A stretch of 64,000 bases of DNA from Bacteroidia bacterium (GTDB lineage Bacteria; Bacteroidota; Bacteroidia; J057; JADKCL01), in assembly GCA_020635905.1 (NCBI GenBank), contig JACJYV010000003.1, forward strand, positions 868,001 to 932,000, given 5' to 3'. The notes beneath the pieces are model-generated. The model was given only the letters and a program-made list of their open reading frames with translations, did not search any database and was not told where the DNA came from. The position numbers were made by a program, and so were the translations under genes. Below, one piece after another: positions 8,691-17,383 of this stretch (the stretch's first letter is position 1; each line of letters starts with the position of its first letter).

Positions 8691-9431
8691 ATGCCATTTA
8701 ATCCATCAAATAAATCCGCCGGCGACCTCATCCGCTCCCAGGACTGGAATGCGGCCATGGCAGCCATCGCCGCCCTCTTCGATAAGCTCAATCCCGATGC
8801 CACCATCGGTCACAGCCACACTGGCGGACCCGAGGACGGCCCCAAAATCGATACTGCAGGCATCAATGATCTGGCTGTGACCCTGCAAAAAATTGCAGAC
8901 GCGGCTATCAGTACCGCCAAATTGCAGGACGGAGCCGTCACCAAAGATAAGATCGGTCCCCTGGCCGTGGACGGCACCAAAATTGCCACCAATTCCATCA
9001 GTGGTTCGCATATTCAGGTAAATTCCATCAATTCCAACCACATTGTCAATGGCAGCATCACCATCAACGACATGGGAGCCAACTCCGTGGGGGCCACTCA
9101 GATAATCGACCTGTCAGTGGGCACCAACGAACTCGCCAATGGCGCGGTAACCGCCCTGAAAATGGCGCCTGGCGTACTGCCAGGTGAGATTGGGGTGAGT
9201 ATTGGAGCCTATCAGAGTGGACAAACAGCCTCCATTCCTTCAGGTTTTTTGCTGAGTGAATGCAAATTTCTGTGTGCCATAAAAACCTGGCAATTCACCC
9301 AGACAGGCTCTGGTGCCACCCGCGCATTCAATGCCACCATCAACCAGAACACGGGGCTGGTCTCCATCAGCACGGATGGAAACCTGGTCTATGCGCACGT
9401 AATGGCCATTGGCAAAAAAGGCGGCTGGTGA
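8691..9431 (+). CDS. Tail fibre-like repeat protein
   Basis: The 246-residue protein opens with an N-terminal helix (IRSQDWNAAMAAIAALFDKL) and a His/Gly segment (IGHSHTGGPEDGP). About residues 55-160 are low-complexity repeats of the form N-x-I-x-x-G-S-I or D-G-A-V-T (DGAVTKDKIG, NSISGSHIQVNSINSNHI, NGSITINDMGANSVGA), each about 10-14 residues. These resemble trimeric beta-helical fibre shafts. The C-terminus (about 175-246) is a small globular beta domain that could be a receptor-binding tip. A good ribosome binding site (AAGGAG, 8 bp upstream) marks the ATG at 8691, unusual for Bacteroidota. Fibre function inferred from composition and place. Confidence 0.65.
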   Translation: MPFNPSNKSAGDLIRSQDWNAAMAAIAALFDKLNPDATIGHSHTGGPEDGPKIDTAGINDLAVTLQKIADAAISTAKLQDGAVTKDKIGPLAVDGTKIATNSISGSHIQVNSINSNHIVNGSITINDMGANSVGATQIIDLSVGTNELANGAVTALKMAPGVLPGEIGVSIGAYQSGQTASIPSGFLLSECKFLCAIKTWQFTQTGSGATRAFNATINQNTGLVSISTDGNLVYAHVMAIGKKGGW

Positions 9432-9470
9432 GATTTGTTGCTAATTCATTGAACCCACAAAGAAAAGATC

Positions 9471-10013
9471 ATGATCGTCGTATTCGAAAAAAAGACCAAT
9501 AAATTCATCGGCATGGCGCCTCAGGTATTCGACAACGGAAATCTGAGAGAGCTGACTCTGAATGAAATATATCCGGACCTCGACCCCAAAAAATACGGGT
9601 CATTTGTCGTGGAAGATTCGCCTAAATACCTGATGAATCCCGACCACTGGCAATTCACCCTGGATGCCAAAGGGGTGCCCATCGGGCTGGAACACAAGCC
9701 CACCCTGGCCCTGAAGCTTTCCACCACACTCAAAGACACAGACGGCGACGGCATGCCCGAACTGAAGGCAGACAGCACTGCCACTGCCCCGGTCACCGTG
9801 ACGGTCATGAACGGTATCAAGCCGCAGAAGACCACCGCTCTGATCAAAATAAGTACCACGGGCGGGCGTCTGGACAAGCGGATCATTGACCTGAAAAACC
9901 AGGACAAAGCCACCTTCAACCTTCAGTCTGTACCCGAAACAATTACCATCACCGTCACGGCGACCAGCGAAGGCATGCACTCAGACAGCATCACTTTCGA
10001 GTTAATGCCCTGA
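9471..10013 (+). CDS. Hypothetical fibre-accessory protein with Ig-like C-terminus
   Basis: A 180-residue protein with no signal peptide. Residues 1-60 form an alpha/beta head (MIVVFEKKTNKFIGMAPQVF, then KYGSFVVEDSP). From residue 80 it is all beta: LALKLSTTLKDTDGDGMPEL includes a DTDGDG calcium-binding-like loop, followed by APVTVTVMNG and TITITVTATSEG, which look like a single Ig-like or invasin-like domain. Such domains decorate phage fibres and tail tubes. The gene continues the run with 39 bp spacing. No specific function recognised. Confidence 0.6.
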   Translation: MIVVFEKKTNKFIGMAPQVFDNGNLRELTLNEIYPDLDPKKYGSFVVEDSPKYLMNPDHWQFTLDAKGVPIGLEHKPTLALKLSTTLKDTDGDGMPELKADSTATAPVTVTVMNGIKPQKTTALIKISTTGGRLDKRIIDLKNQDKATFNLQSVPETITITVTATSEGMHSDSITFELMP

Positions 10014-10035
10014 CAATTTTTCAACCTACTGAACT

Positions 10036-10878
10036 GTGATCCAGGAACTCATAGCGCTCATAATCGCACACCTTCAGGCTGGTCTTGACGGAGAATATTC
10101 GGCTATGACCAGCCGGGTACGTCCGGGTCCCATTACCGCTCCCGCCATGACCGCCCGGCCCAAATGGGCCGTGGAGGCCACCACCCTGACCATGCTTCAG
10201 GCGGGCGGAAATGACCCGGCAGGTGAGCCTGGGCCAGTGGAAAGCCGGGAACGGATTGTGGTCAATGTGGGAACCCCCGCCGGACCCTATGTGCTCAATT
10301 ATCAGCCGCTGGAGGGAAGCGTCAGCGCCAAAGTCGTATACAACGAAGGCCTGGTGACCGAAAGGAGTGAAACTCTCCTGCCTGGAATTGATTTCACGGT
10401 GGATATTCCTGCGAAATCGATCACCATCGTGCGGGACATTGCAGGCAGTGACGTGCTGAGAGTAACCTATAATTATGTGGGAATCTCAATTCTAAAGGAT
10501 TTTGAGCAGGAATTTCACATCACCATCTACACGGATACCTGGCAGGATGTCGATAAATTCATTGGCCTCCCTCTGGCTATCATCCAAAGCCGGCACAAAG
10601 AAATCGTGGAGCAATTCAATTTTCTAAATCCCACCAATTACACTGCCAACAGCTTTGTAGCCCAGTCCATGATTCGCCAGATCAGATTTTTGCGCATGGA
10701 ACCTTTGCCCAGAACCTCACGGCAGAAGCTTGCAGACCTTGAGTTTCGCATGTTTTTCAAAGTTCAGGGTGCCATGCGGCTCGGACAAAGCCTCAGCGGT
10801 GGATTTGGCATCATTACTGACATCCATACGCCGGGCGAATCTGGCCCCGGGGTTAATATTATTCCTGATCTGGGCTAA
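10036..10878 (+). CDS. Tail-locus protein of unknown function, possible tail-completion/terminator
   Basis: The 280-residue product starts with GTG at 10036 (no better ATG until residue 24). It opens with an amphipathic helix (IQELIALIIAHLQAGL), has a beta middle (IVVNVGTPAGPYVLNY, VTYNYVGISIL) and then HITIYTDTWQDVDKFIGLPL and IIQSRHKEIVEQFNFL. The helix-then-alpha/beta order and a length under 300 residues are what one expects of tail terminator or completion proteins (Pvc16-like proteins also begin with a helix of this type), but no diagnostic motif is seen. Placed between the fibre genes and the hydrolase. Function unassigned. Confidence 0.55.
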   Translation: MIQELIALIIAHLQAGLDGEYSAMTSRVRPGPITAPAMTARPKWAVEATTLTMLQAGGNDPAGEPGPVESRERIVVNVGTPAGPYVLNYQPLEGSVSAKVVYNEGLVTERSETLLPGIDFTVDIPAKSITIVRDIAGSDVLRVTYNYVGISILKDFEQEFHITIYTDTWQDVDKFIGLPLAIIQSRHKEIVEQFNFLNPTNYTANSFVAQSMIRQIRFLRMEPLPRTSRQKLADLEFRMFFKVQGAMRLGQSLSGGFGIITDIHTPGESGPGVNIIPDLG

Positions 10879-10905
10879 AAAACAGGGAAAGAACGGCACT
10901 CAAAA

Positions 10906-12933
10906 ATGGCACACACAGAATACCATATCGACGGACGCTACGGCCTGTTTGGGAAATTCATTATGGCCAGTGACGGAGGCAATAACCACAATCCCTTCAA
11001 CGGGGTGGTGCGGCCTCTCATGATCGCCGCCACGGGCAATAATTCTGCCCAGTTTGCCCTTACCCGGTTCAACCGGCTGGATGGCTTTGGCGTACTGGCC
11101 GCCGACAGTGCGGGCAATAAATTTGCGCCCCTGACCGCCAATCTGGTGGTGCCTGATCAGGAAACCGGAGCTCCATTTCCCCTGGCAATATTCATACACG
11201 GACAAGCCACCAGTTACGAGACGCGTAGCGGACGTACGGTGGAAACCAAAAGTTACCGCGGCTACCGCTATTTGCAGGAATACCTGGGTGACCGGGGAAT
11301 TGCCTCCATTTCAGTCAATGTCAACCCGGCCAGCAATCTGGATGTGCTGCCATCAGAATTCGACTACTCCCTGCGCATTCAGCTGGCCCTGCTGAATCTG
11401 ACTGTCCTGTTTCAATTGGTGAACAGCCCGGTAACCACGGGCCAGCCCATCCTGGTAAAGAAGGCGGATGGCAGCCTGGTTCCATTGCAGGAAGCCCTGG
11501 CTCTGGAAGAACCTCTTACCACAGGTTCACCCGAAAAGCTGGTTAAGACCCTGAAAGACAACCTGGCAGGAAAAATATCTTTCACCAACCTGGGCTTCAT
11601 GGGCCACTCCCGCGGGGCCGATTGTGCCGCCCTGGTCCAGATCTACTTTGAGTCGCGCAAAGGCACCGCGCCCACCAATACCGACGCCTTTGGCCCCATT
11701 ACCCTTGATCCCGCTGATCCCCTCAAAAATTCCATGGGAGTAAGGATCGGGGATTTCAACCGCCATACCGTGCTGCATGGTTTTTCCATCAGTTTGAATC
11801 CCATCCAATACCATTTCATGATGGATTTGATGGGTATTCTGGGAAATCCCACCATGGCCAATGTAAAAACCCTGGTGTCGCTGGAGCCTTCGGGGAATGA
11901 TGCCATTGTGGATTCTCCCACCACTTTTTACCTGGTGATTTCGGGCTCCCACGATCCGGACGTGGAGGAAGATTCCTTCAACGAATACGAAAATGTCAAT
12001 GCGCCCAAGGCCATGGTTTTCAGTCACGGCGCCAATCACGCCCGCTTCAATCAGGTGTGGCGCAGACTTTCTCACCTGAGGCGGCAGGCCAATCAGCAAA
12101 TCCTGTGTCAAAGCCCGATCCACATGCTCAGCAACCATGGCCACGAAGAAATTGCGAAAGCCACGGTGGGCAATGCATTTCTGGCCACCCAGTTGAATGA
12201 AGCCCATCGACTGGCATTTTTTACGGGCGAATACCACGCAACCTCCCTGGGACAGGATATATCCCGGGCCTGGTTTTTCCCCTTCCCCTTTTCCAGTCCG
12301 GCCACGGTGAAGGCCCTCGACGACCGGGCCATCACGGGCAATAACACCACCACAGGCACCGCGGTAACCCCTGAAACGGTTTATATTCTCAGTGGAAGGG
12401 ATGTAAACGGACACGAAGTGTTTGCCAATAAGGCCAAAATGAATGCCTGGAAACGTCCCGCCGCGCAAACTATGGTGCTCAGGATTCCCATTCTGCCTGC
12501 TGACAATCTGGTTAATTTTACCCACTTCAGCATCCGCTACACCAAAGAGTACGATGCCCACGATGCGACCGCCCGCCGCACGGTGGAACTTAAAAATTTC
12601 ACCCTGCGGCTGAAAAGCACCTCGGGCACGATTGGCACGGAAATTCAGGGAACCGCGGTACCCTCCACCCACCAGAAAGCCTATTATACCAAGGATTTCA
12701 AAACCAAGTGCGAAGAAGACACGGTGATCGTGATGCAAACGGCCGAAGTCACCCTGGACAGCTTTCTCACCCCGGGCAGCCATCCCCGCACCGACCTCAA
12801 CCAGGTCAACACCATCGAGATTCAGCTCAATCCCCCCACCAGTCCCTCCGGCGACGAAACCTGGTTTTTTGTGGATTATCTGCTGACCAAGCGGGTGCTG
12901 CCGGCGGCGCCGGCAGGGTTTACGTTGCCGTAG
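10906..12933 (+). CDS. Large alpha/beta hydrolase closing the tail-like locus (candidate effector)
   Basis: A 675-residue protein. Residues 80-390 are an alpha/beta hydrolase: oxyanion-hole strand LAIFIHGQATSYE (about 94-106), nucleophile elbow GHSRG with Ser235, an acid candidate in ISGSHDPDVEED (Asp350 or Asp352) and His374/His378 in FSHGANHARF. A complete triad suggests an active esterase, lipase or related enzyme. Residues 400-675 are beta-rich and contain TVELKNFTLRLKSTSG and WFFVDYLLTKR, resembling a carbohydrate-binding or jelly-roll module. There is no signal peptide, so export by Sec or T9SS is not expected. It lies 27 bp after the previous gene on the same strand and is the last gene of the run, a common place for payload or cargo genes. 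Effector role is inference; a structural enzyme on the particle is the alternative. Confidence 0.7.
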   Translation: MAHTEYHIDGRYGLFGKFIMASDGGNNHNPFNGVVRPLMIAATGNNSAQFALTRFNRLDGFGVLAADSAGNKFAPLTANLVVPDQETGAPFPLAIFIHGQATSYETRSGRTVETKSYRGYRYLQEYLGDRGIASISVNVNPASNLDVLPSEFDYSLRIQLALLNLTVLFQLVNSPVTTGQPILVKKADGSLVPLQEALALEEPLTTGSPEKLVKTLKDNLAGKISFTNLGFMGHSRGADCAALVQIYFESRKGTAPTNTDAFGPITLDPADPLKNSMGVRIGDFNRHTVLHGFSISLNPIQYHFMMDLMGILGNPTMANVKTLVSLEPSGNDAIVDSPTTFYLVISGSHDPDVEEDSFNEYENVNAPKAMVFSHGANHARFNQVWRRLSHLRRQANQQILCQSPIHMLSNHGHEEIAKATVGNAFLATQLNEAHRLAFFTGEYHATSLGQDISRAWFFPFPFSSPATVKALDDRAITGNNTTTGTAVTPETVYILSGRDVNGHEVFANKAKMNAWKRPAAQTMVLRIPILPADNLVNFTHFSIRYTKEYDAHDATARRTVELKNFTLRLKSTSGTIGTEIQGTAVPSTHQKAYYTKDFKTKCEEDTVIVMQTAEVTLDSFLTPGSHPRTDLNQVNTIEIQLNPPTSPSGDETWFFVDYLLTKRVLPAAPAGFTLP

Positions 12934-13096
12934 GCTGGCATTAGGGTTCGGGTTGTTTCAGAGCAGGTCGCTCCTTCGGAGAATCGGGGTCTGTGAAACC
13001 GGCTTCGAGCCTAAAACCAGGCCTTGGTATGATGAATAACCCCAACCTTGCTGTACCCCTGCGAAGAATTCAGGGGGCAGAAAGAAAGGGGGCCAG

Positions 13097-13969
13097 TCAC
13101 CTGAAGATTGTACAGAAGTTTTTCTTTTCATGATCAATGATGGCTTGCCACAGCCTAATCGGCGAATTCCCGGCATAGCCGCTCTCCTGACCATCGTTAC
13201 ATTCAATTATGATCCACTCTCCATTTTCTTTCATCGCCAAATCCACCACTAAAAAGGGGACATTTAGTCTTTCGGCGGCAAGTGTGGCAATCTTCACGGC
13301 CTCCAACTCCTCATCTTTGGTCCAGAAATAGGGTTTTTCATCCTGCCAATAGGGGCCCGCGCTGACCAGATTTCCTTTCCAAAAGAACAACCTGAATTCA
13401 AAAGAGCGTTGGACCTTCCCGTCTGCCGAATCTGCCACCTTCCTCAAATTCACAAATTCCCTGCATACCACCGATTGCCAGTTCAGGATTTTGTCGGATT
13501 GATATGCACTTTTGATGTATTCGAACTCGTGGAAGTTCCTCGCCACCGAGAGTTTTTGGTTGTGTCTGGATGTTTGCCGATCCCCCTTGATGAAAACCGG
13601 CCAGCTAAAATCCCTTTCAATTTCCTCCCTGGAGGGGAAATGGGTATAGCAAACACTTTTGGGAGTCAGGTCCTGCAAATGGGGATACCATTTGCTGAGG
13701 AAACCAGCCCTTTCACTTTGCTCAGGGCTATTGATCAAAAACACCCCATTCTCATTCAGATCCTGGCTCAGTTTGCGATAGTCTCTGATTGCTCCCAATC
13801 TGCCGAAAGCCTGGATGTTTTCATCGCCGCTATTAGCGCCCCGGCATTGAAACCAGCTTCGAAAATCAAAGTCATATGCTGGAATACTTTGCCATGACTG
13901 AATCACCCAAATGGCATTTTCCACATTAATCAGGTTAAGATTGGCAAGGCCGGATGTGGATTCTTTCAT
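13097..13969 (-). CDS. ATP-grasp domain protein
   Basis: I chose the ATG at 13969 (MKESTSGLANL) over the upstream one at 14053, whose extra 28 residues look like untranslated leader. The 290-residue product shows ATP-grasp features: FSWPVFIKGDRQTSR (lysine strand of the nucleotide site, about residue 120), FEFRLFFWKGNLVSAGPYW, and near the C-terminus PFLVVDLAMKENGEWIIIECNDGQ, where Asp and the final E-x-N would bind Mg-ATP. This resembles the stand-alone ATP-grasp proteins (DUF4343-like) of unknown substrate. No RiPP precursor or carrier gene sits beside it. A hairpin (AGAGGGTT/AACCCTCT, 13985-14011) lies just upstream. It is convergent with the tail-like locus and probably unrelated to it. 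Confidence 0.75.
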   Translation of the reverse strand: MKESTSGLANLNLINVENAIWVIQSWQSIPAYDFDFRSWFQCRGANSGDENIQAFGRLGAIRDYRKLSQDLNENGVFLINSPEQSERAGFLSKWYPHLQDLTPKSVCYTHFPSREEIERDFSWPVFIKGDRQTSRHNQKLSVARNFHEFEYIKSAYQSDKILNWQSVVCREFVNLRKVADSADGKVQRSFEFRLFFWKGNLVSAGPYWQDEKPYFWTKDEELEAVKIATLAAERLNVPFLVVDLAMKENGEWIIIECNDGQESGYAGNSPIRLWQAIIDHEKKNFCTIFR

Positions 13970-14053
13970 AATAATTCCCAGAATAGAGGGTTGAATTCCC
14001 CGGAACCCTCTTTTCTCTGGATAATTACCAGGGAATTTAGGGCATAGTCTCAA

Positions 14054-14653
14054 TGTTGATGCAAATAAACAGAAATAACAAACTCACATTACTTCAAAAT
14101 CATTGGTTTTGCCCAACCTTCGCCTTAATGTATTTATTATTTTCTTAATTGACAGACAATCTTCGGAACCAATATTTTCAGTTCACCTAAGTAAAATAAT
14201 GCCAGGCGCATCCAGTTTCGAGTTAAAAAATCAGATTAAGCCCGATTTGATTGATTGTAAACAGGGCGGAGGGCAATTAATGCAGGTTAACGATCCACCA
14301 CACCAGAATGAAGGTTATTTTGATCCAGGATCAGGGTCCACCCAACCAGGGTAAAGGGTGAATAAATGCAGGATAGAGGTGCAAATAACCAGGGTTTGGG
14401 GTGCAATGATGAACAATGGTGGTGCAAGGAATCAGGATCAGGGGTGGATTTTAAGATGGATGAGGGCAGAATGAAAAAGAATAGCCCCTATGGGGCGGCT
14501 CCCGGGTAGCAGATTTGGGGGGCGGAGAAAATGATTCGTAATCCATTGCCCGCAACCCGCCAGATCACTACGCTCAATTCAATCCTGCAAACTCCCTTGC
14601 TCCCTCAGACAAATTTCCCTAAATTGACTTAGTGTAAACCCGACACTTAAGCC
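14054..14653. other. 600-bp gene-free stretch
   Basis: I see no convincing gene. AT-rich to 14250, then more mixed. A short GC-rich patch at 14488-14530 (GGGGCGGCTCCCGGG, then TTTGGGGGGCGGA) faintly resembles the start of the dispersed GC-rich repeat found elsewhere in the window, perhaps a decayed copy. The last 60 bp hold a possible promoter for the GH57-like gene. Confidence 0.5.
14597..14627 (+). promoter_or_regulatory. Possible Bacteroidota-type promoter for the GH57-like gene
   Basis: TTG at 14597-14599, a 20-bp spacer, then TAAATTGA at 14620-14627. The -33 element and spacing fit TTG-N20-TAnnTTTG, but the -7 box matches only in part. The start codon follows 26 bp later. Weak support. 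Confidence 0.35.
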
Positions 14654-17305
14654 ATGAAAAATTATTTACTCCTTTTGCTGTTTGTGTTTGCGGTTGCCGG
14701 TGCATTTGCCCAGGTGCATACCTCCTACCTCTGGCACCTGCAGCAACCCAATTACTGGCCCGAGGTGAGCCCGGCCAATAACTATACCTACCAAAAGGTG
14801 TGGGAATCATACTCCCTGAAGAGCAACGGGGGCAACCTGTATTCGGATGGGCTGAACCACCCGCTCAACGACCTGCAGGACATTTTTGGCAAGGCCGACC
14901 GCGTGGCAGTCTATCAGTACCGCACCAAGGATGCGGTTTCCTCCCTCACCAGCTATCCCGAAGGAGGTGCGCAGGTAAATTATTCGGGTTGTCTGATCGA
15001 AAACATCAATTCCCTGGGCAATGCCAATCAATGGGGTTACAGCTCAGGCTGGGCATCGGACTTTGTCACGGCCCGTGGCTGGAAAACATCGGGCAATAAG
15101 CCCCGCATGGACATTGTGGGATTTACCTTCCACCACGCCCTCTCTCCCCTGCTCACGGACAATTGTCTGCGCAAGCAGATCCAGGCCCACAAGACCATTT
15201 ACGGGCAGACTTTTGGCAATAATCCCCCTTACTCCAAAGGGTACTGGCCGGCCGAATGTGCGTTCAGCGAACGCATCATCAAGGTGCTGGTGCAGGAGGG
15301 TTTTGAATGGAGTGTGGTGGCCAACAGCCACCTGGCCCGCACCCTGGCCGATTATCCGCTCAGTTTCAACAACAGCGGCTGCAACCTGGATCCGCCCAAC
15401 CAGGCTGACAAGGTGCCCACCAATGGCACCCACTGGTGGAGCGGCACCCAGGACGGACGCGGCGGCACGTTTGCCGCTCCCTATTGCTACCAGGCCCACC
15501 TGGCCAAGTATGTGGACCCGGCCACGGGCACGGAATACAAGATTTCCGTGGTGCCTATGGGCGACCTGCTCAGCTACCAGAATGGCTTTGGCACCATGGG
15601 TACGGGCGATATTGATGCCAAAATCGCCCCTTATAATAATAACAGCCAGCCCTGTCTGGTGCTGATGGCCCATGATGGCGACAATGCCTGGGGCGGGGGG
15701 TACGACTACTATGCCAACTCAGTGCCCGGCTTCGCCGGACAAGCTGCGGCCAAAGGCTATGTGCCCACCACGGTGCAGCAATTTATCAGCGATCACCCCG
15801 TGCCGGCCACGGATGTGGTGCACGTGGAGGATGGCTCGTGGTTCAATGCGGCCAACGACTGGGGGCACCCGCAGTTTATCAACTGGCTCTGGCCCATGTA
15901 CAACAGCAGCTATCAGTTTGATCCCAATGGCTGGACCGAGGACGCCCGTAACTGGGCTGTACTGGTGGCGGCTGAAAACCGGGTGCAGACCGCGGAGGAC
16001 CTCACAGGAAGTCTGAACATCAGTAAAATCGTGAAGCCAGATGCCACGGCCAACAGCGCGGAACGCGCCTGGCACCACCTGCTGCCCGCCTTCACCAGTG
16101 GCTACATGTACTACGGCACCAGCCTCGACATGGAAGTGAAGCAGTCGCTGGCCTGCAACATTGCCACAGATTTTGCCGATCAGACCATCTCGGCCAATTC
16201 GGGCACAGATAATACCCCGCCAACGGTTTTCATTCCCCAGCGCTTTCCCTACAACCCGGGCGGCACAGGTTTTGGCCCGATCTACGGCTACCAGCAAAAG
16301 ACCAATCCTTCGGATTTTCATGTCTGGACCTTTGCCTACGATGTTTCGGGCATTACCAGCATCAACCTGAAATATCGCACGGATCTGGACGGCAATAATC
16401 CCATAGCAGGCAACGAGAACGAAACTTATGCGGGAGGCAGCGGGGTCACGTCCTGGCAAACGGTTGCCATGACAATGCGGGTTTTCCCCACGGGCAACAT
16501 CACCAATAACCCGGATGTGAACTTTTTCATCCTGCCCGATTACATTGCGGATGAATATTATGCTGCGATTACCGGCCTGCACGACACCCTGGTGGACTAT
16601 TATGTGGAGGCCACGGATGCCAAAGGGAATACCTTCAAAAGTCCCATCCAGCATGTGTATGTGGGGGCCAGCAATACGGGTTCCTCCCCCAACGGCATTT
16701 ACTGGACACCCACCTACCCCACAGTCAATGACACGGTCGAGATTGTGGTGCCCAATGTGACCCAGGGAGGCAAGCTCCACTGGGGGGTCAATGGTTGGTC
16801 GCAGGCCAATAATGCCTACTGGACCGCAGGTTCAGCCCTGTTTCAGGGGACGGGACCGGCCCTGCAGTCGCCCATGAACGGTCCCAATGGCAACGGGGAA
16901 CTGCGCCTGAAAATCGGGCCCTTCAATAATGCGGGACAAAGCGTGAGTGTGGTGGATTTTGTGATCAATTTCAATGACAATTCCTGGGATAATAATAACG
17001 GGAGCGACTACCACATAAACATCAGTCCGCCGCTGGGGCAAAGCGAGCCCTGGGCCCGTCCGTTGGAAATCAGTGTCTTTCCAAATCCGGCCACGGAGTA
17101 TGTGCAGATTGACATCCAGGCCAATTCGGACCCGGAATATGTGGTGAACCTGTACAGTCTGGAAGGGAAGAATCTGAGGGAAACCCGCCTGCCGCGGGGG
17201 CAAAGCCAGCTGCGGGTGGACGATCTGAGTGGCGGAATTTACCTGATCAGGGTGCGTGGAATTAAAACCAGGCGGGAGTTTACGGGGAAGATATTGGTGA
17301 AATAA
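14654..17305 (+). CDS. Secreted GH57-like glycosidase with starch-binding-like module and T9SS type A sorting domain
   Basis: An 883-residue protein. Signal peptide residues 1-20 (LLLLLFVFAVAGAFAQ). The catalytic part (about 20-480) begins HTSYLWHLQQPNYWPE, as GH57 enzymes begin with a His-rich strand. It has YWPAECAFSERIIKVL (the Glu is the likely nucleophile region, about 200) and CLVLMAHDGDNAWGGG (Asp of the acid/base region, about 340), then a conserved Trp-rich tail. About 675-790 resembles a CBM25/26-type module (LHWGVNGWSQANNAYW). The last 80 residues form a type A T9SS sorting domain (SVFPNPATEYVQIDI ... GIYLIRVRG). Expected product: an alpha-amylase-like enzyme secreted through T9SS. 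GH119, a related family, is an alternative to GH57. Confidence 0.8.
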   Translation: MKNYLLLLLFVFAVAGAFAQVHTSYLWHLQQPNYWPEVSPANNYTYQKVWESYSLKSNGGNLYSDGLNHPLNDLQDIFGKADRVAVYQYRTKDAVSSLTSYPEGGAQVNYSGCLIENINSLGNANQWGYSSGWASDFVTARGWKTSGNKPRMDIVGFTFHHALSPLLTDNCLRKQIQAHKTIYGQTFGNNPPYSKGYWPAECAFSERIIKVLVQEGFEWSVVANSHLARTLADYPLSFNNSGCNLDPPNQADKVPTNGTHWWSGTQDGRGGTFAAPYCYQAHLAKYVDPATGTEYKISVVPMGDLLSYQNGFGTMGTGDIDAKIAPYNNNSQPCLVLMAHDGDNAWGGGYDYYANSVPGFAGQAAAKGYVPTTVQQFISDHPVPATDVVHVEDGSWFNAANDWGHPQFINWLWPMYNSSYQFDPNGWTEDARNWAVLVAAENRVQTAEDLTGSLNISKIVKPDATANSAERAWHHLLPAFTSGYMYYGTSLDMEVKQSLACNIATDFADQTISANSGTDNTPPTVFIPQRFPYNPGGTGFGPIYGYQQKTNPSDFHVWTFAYDVSGITSINLKYRTDLDGNNPIAGNENETYAGGSGVTSWQTVAMTMRVFPTGNITNNPDVNFFILPDYIADEYYAAITGLHDTLVDYYVEATDAKGNTFKSPIQHVYVGASNTGSSPNGIYWTPTYPTVNDTVEIVVPNVTQGGKLHWGVNGWSQANNAYWTAGSALFQGTGPALQSPMNGPNGNGELRLKIGPFNNAGQSVSVVDFVINFNDNSWDNNNGSDYHINISPPLGQSEPWARPLEISVFPNPATEYVQIDIQANSDPEYVVNLYSLEGKNLRETRLPRGQSQLRVDDLSGGIYLIRVRGIKTRREFTGKILVK

Positions 17306-17383
17306 ACTGAAGGTGTTAAATTAAAACAGTTTACTTATTCTGGTCAGGCGACAGATGCCATACCAACGAAAGAATCATTCACT

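Noticed and set aside
11527..12783. 418-codon minus-strand frame opposite the hydrolase
   Set aside because: Antisense shadow of a gene with a clear catalytic triad; the antisense product is Gly/His-rich without motifs.
1..12933. Complete prophage
   Set aside because: No capsid, portal, terminase, integrase, lysis or replication genes and no attachment-site duplication visible in the window.
13409..13897. 162-codon plus-strand frame
   Set aside because: Opposite the ATP-grasp gene, which has recognisable nucleotide-binding segments.
13097..13969. Graspetide (RiPP) biosynthesis locus based on the ATP-grasp gene
   Set aside because: No precursor peptide or transporter beside it; the only weak peptide candidate (40171-40398) is 26 kb away.
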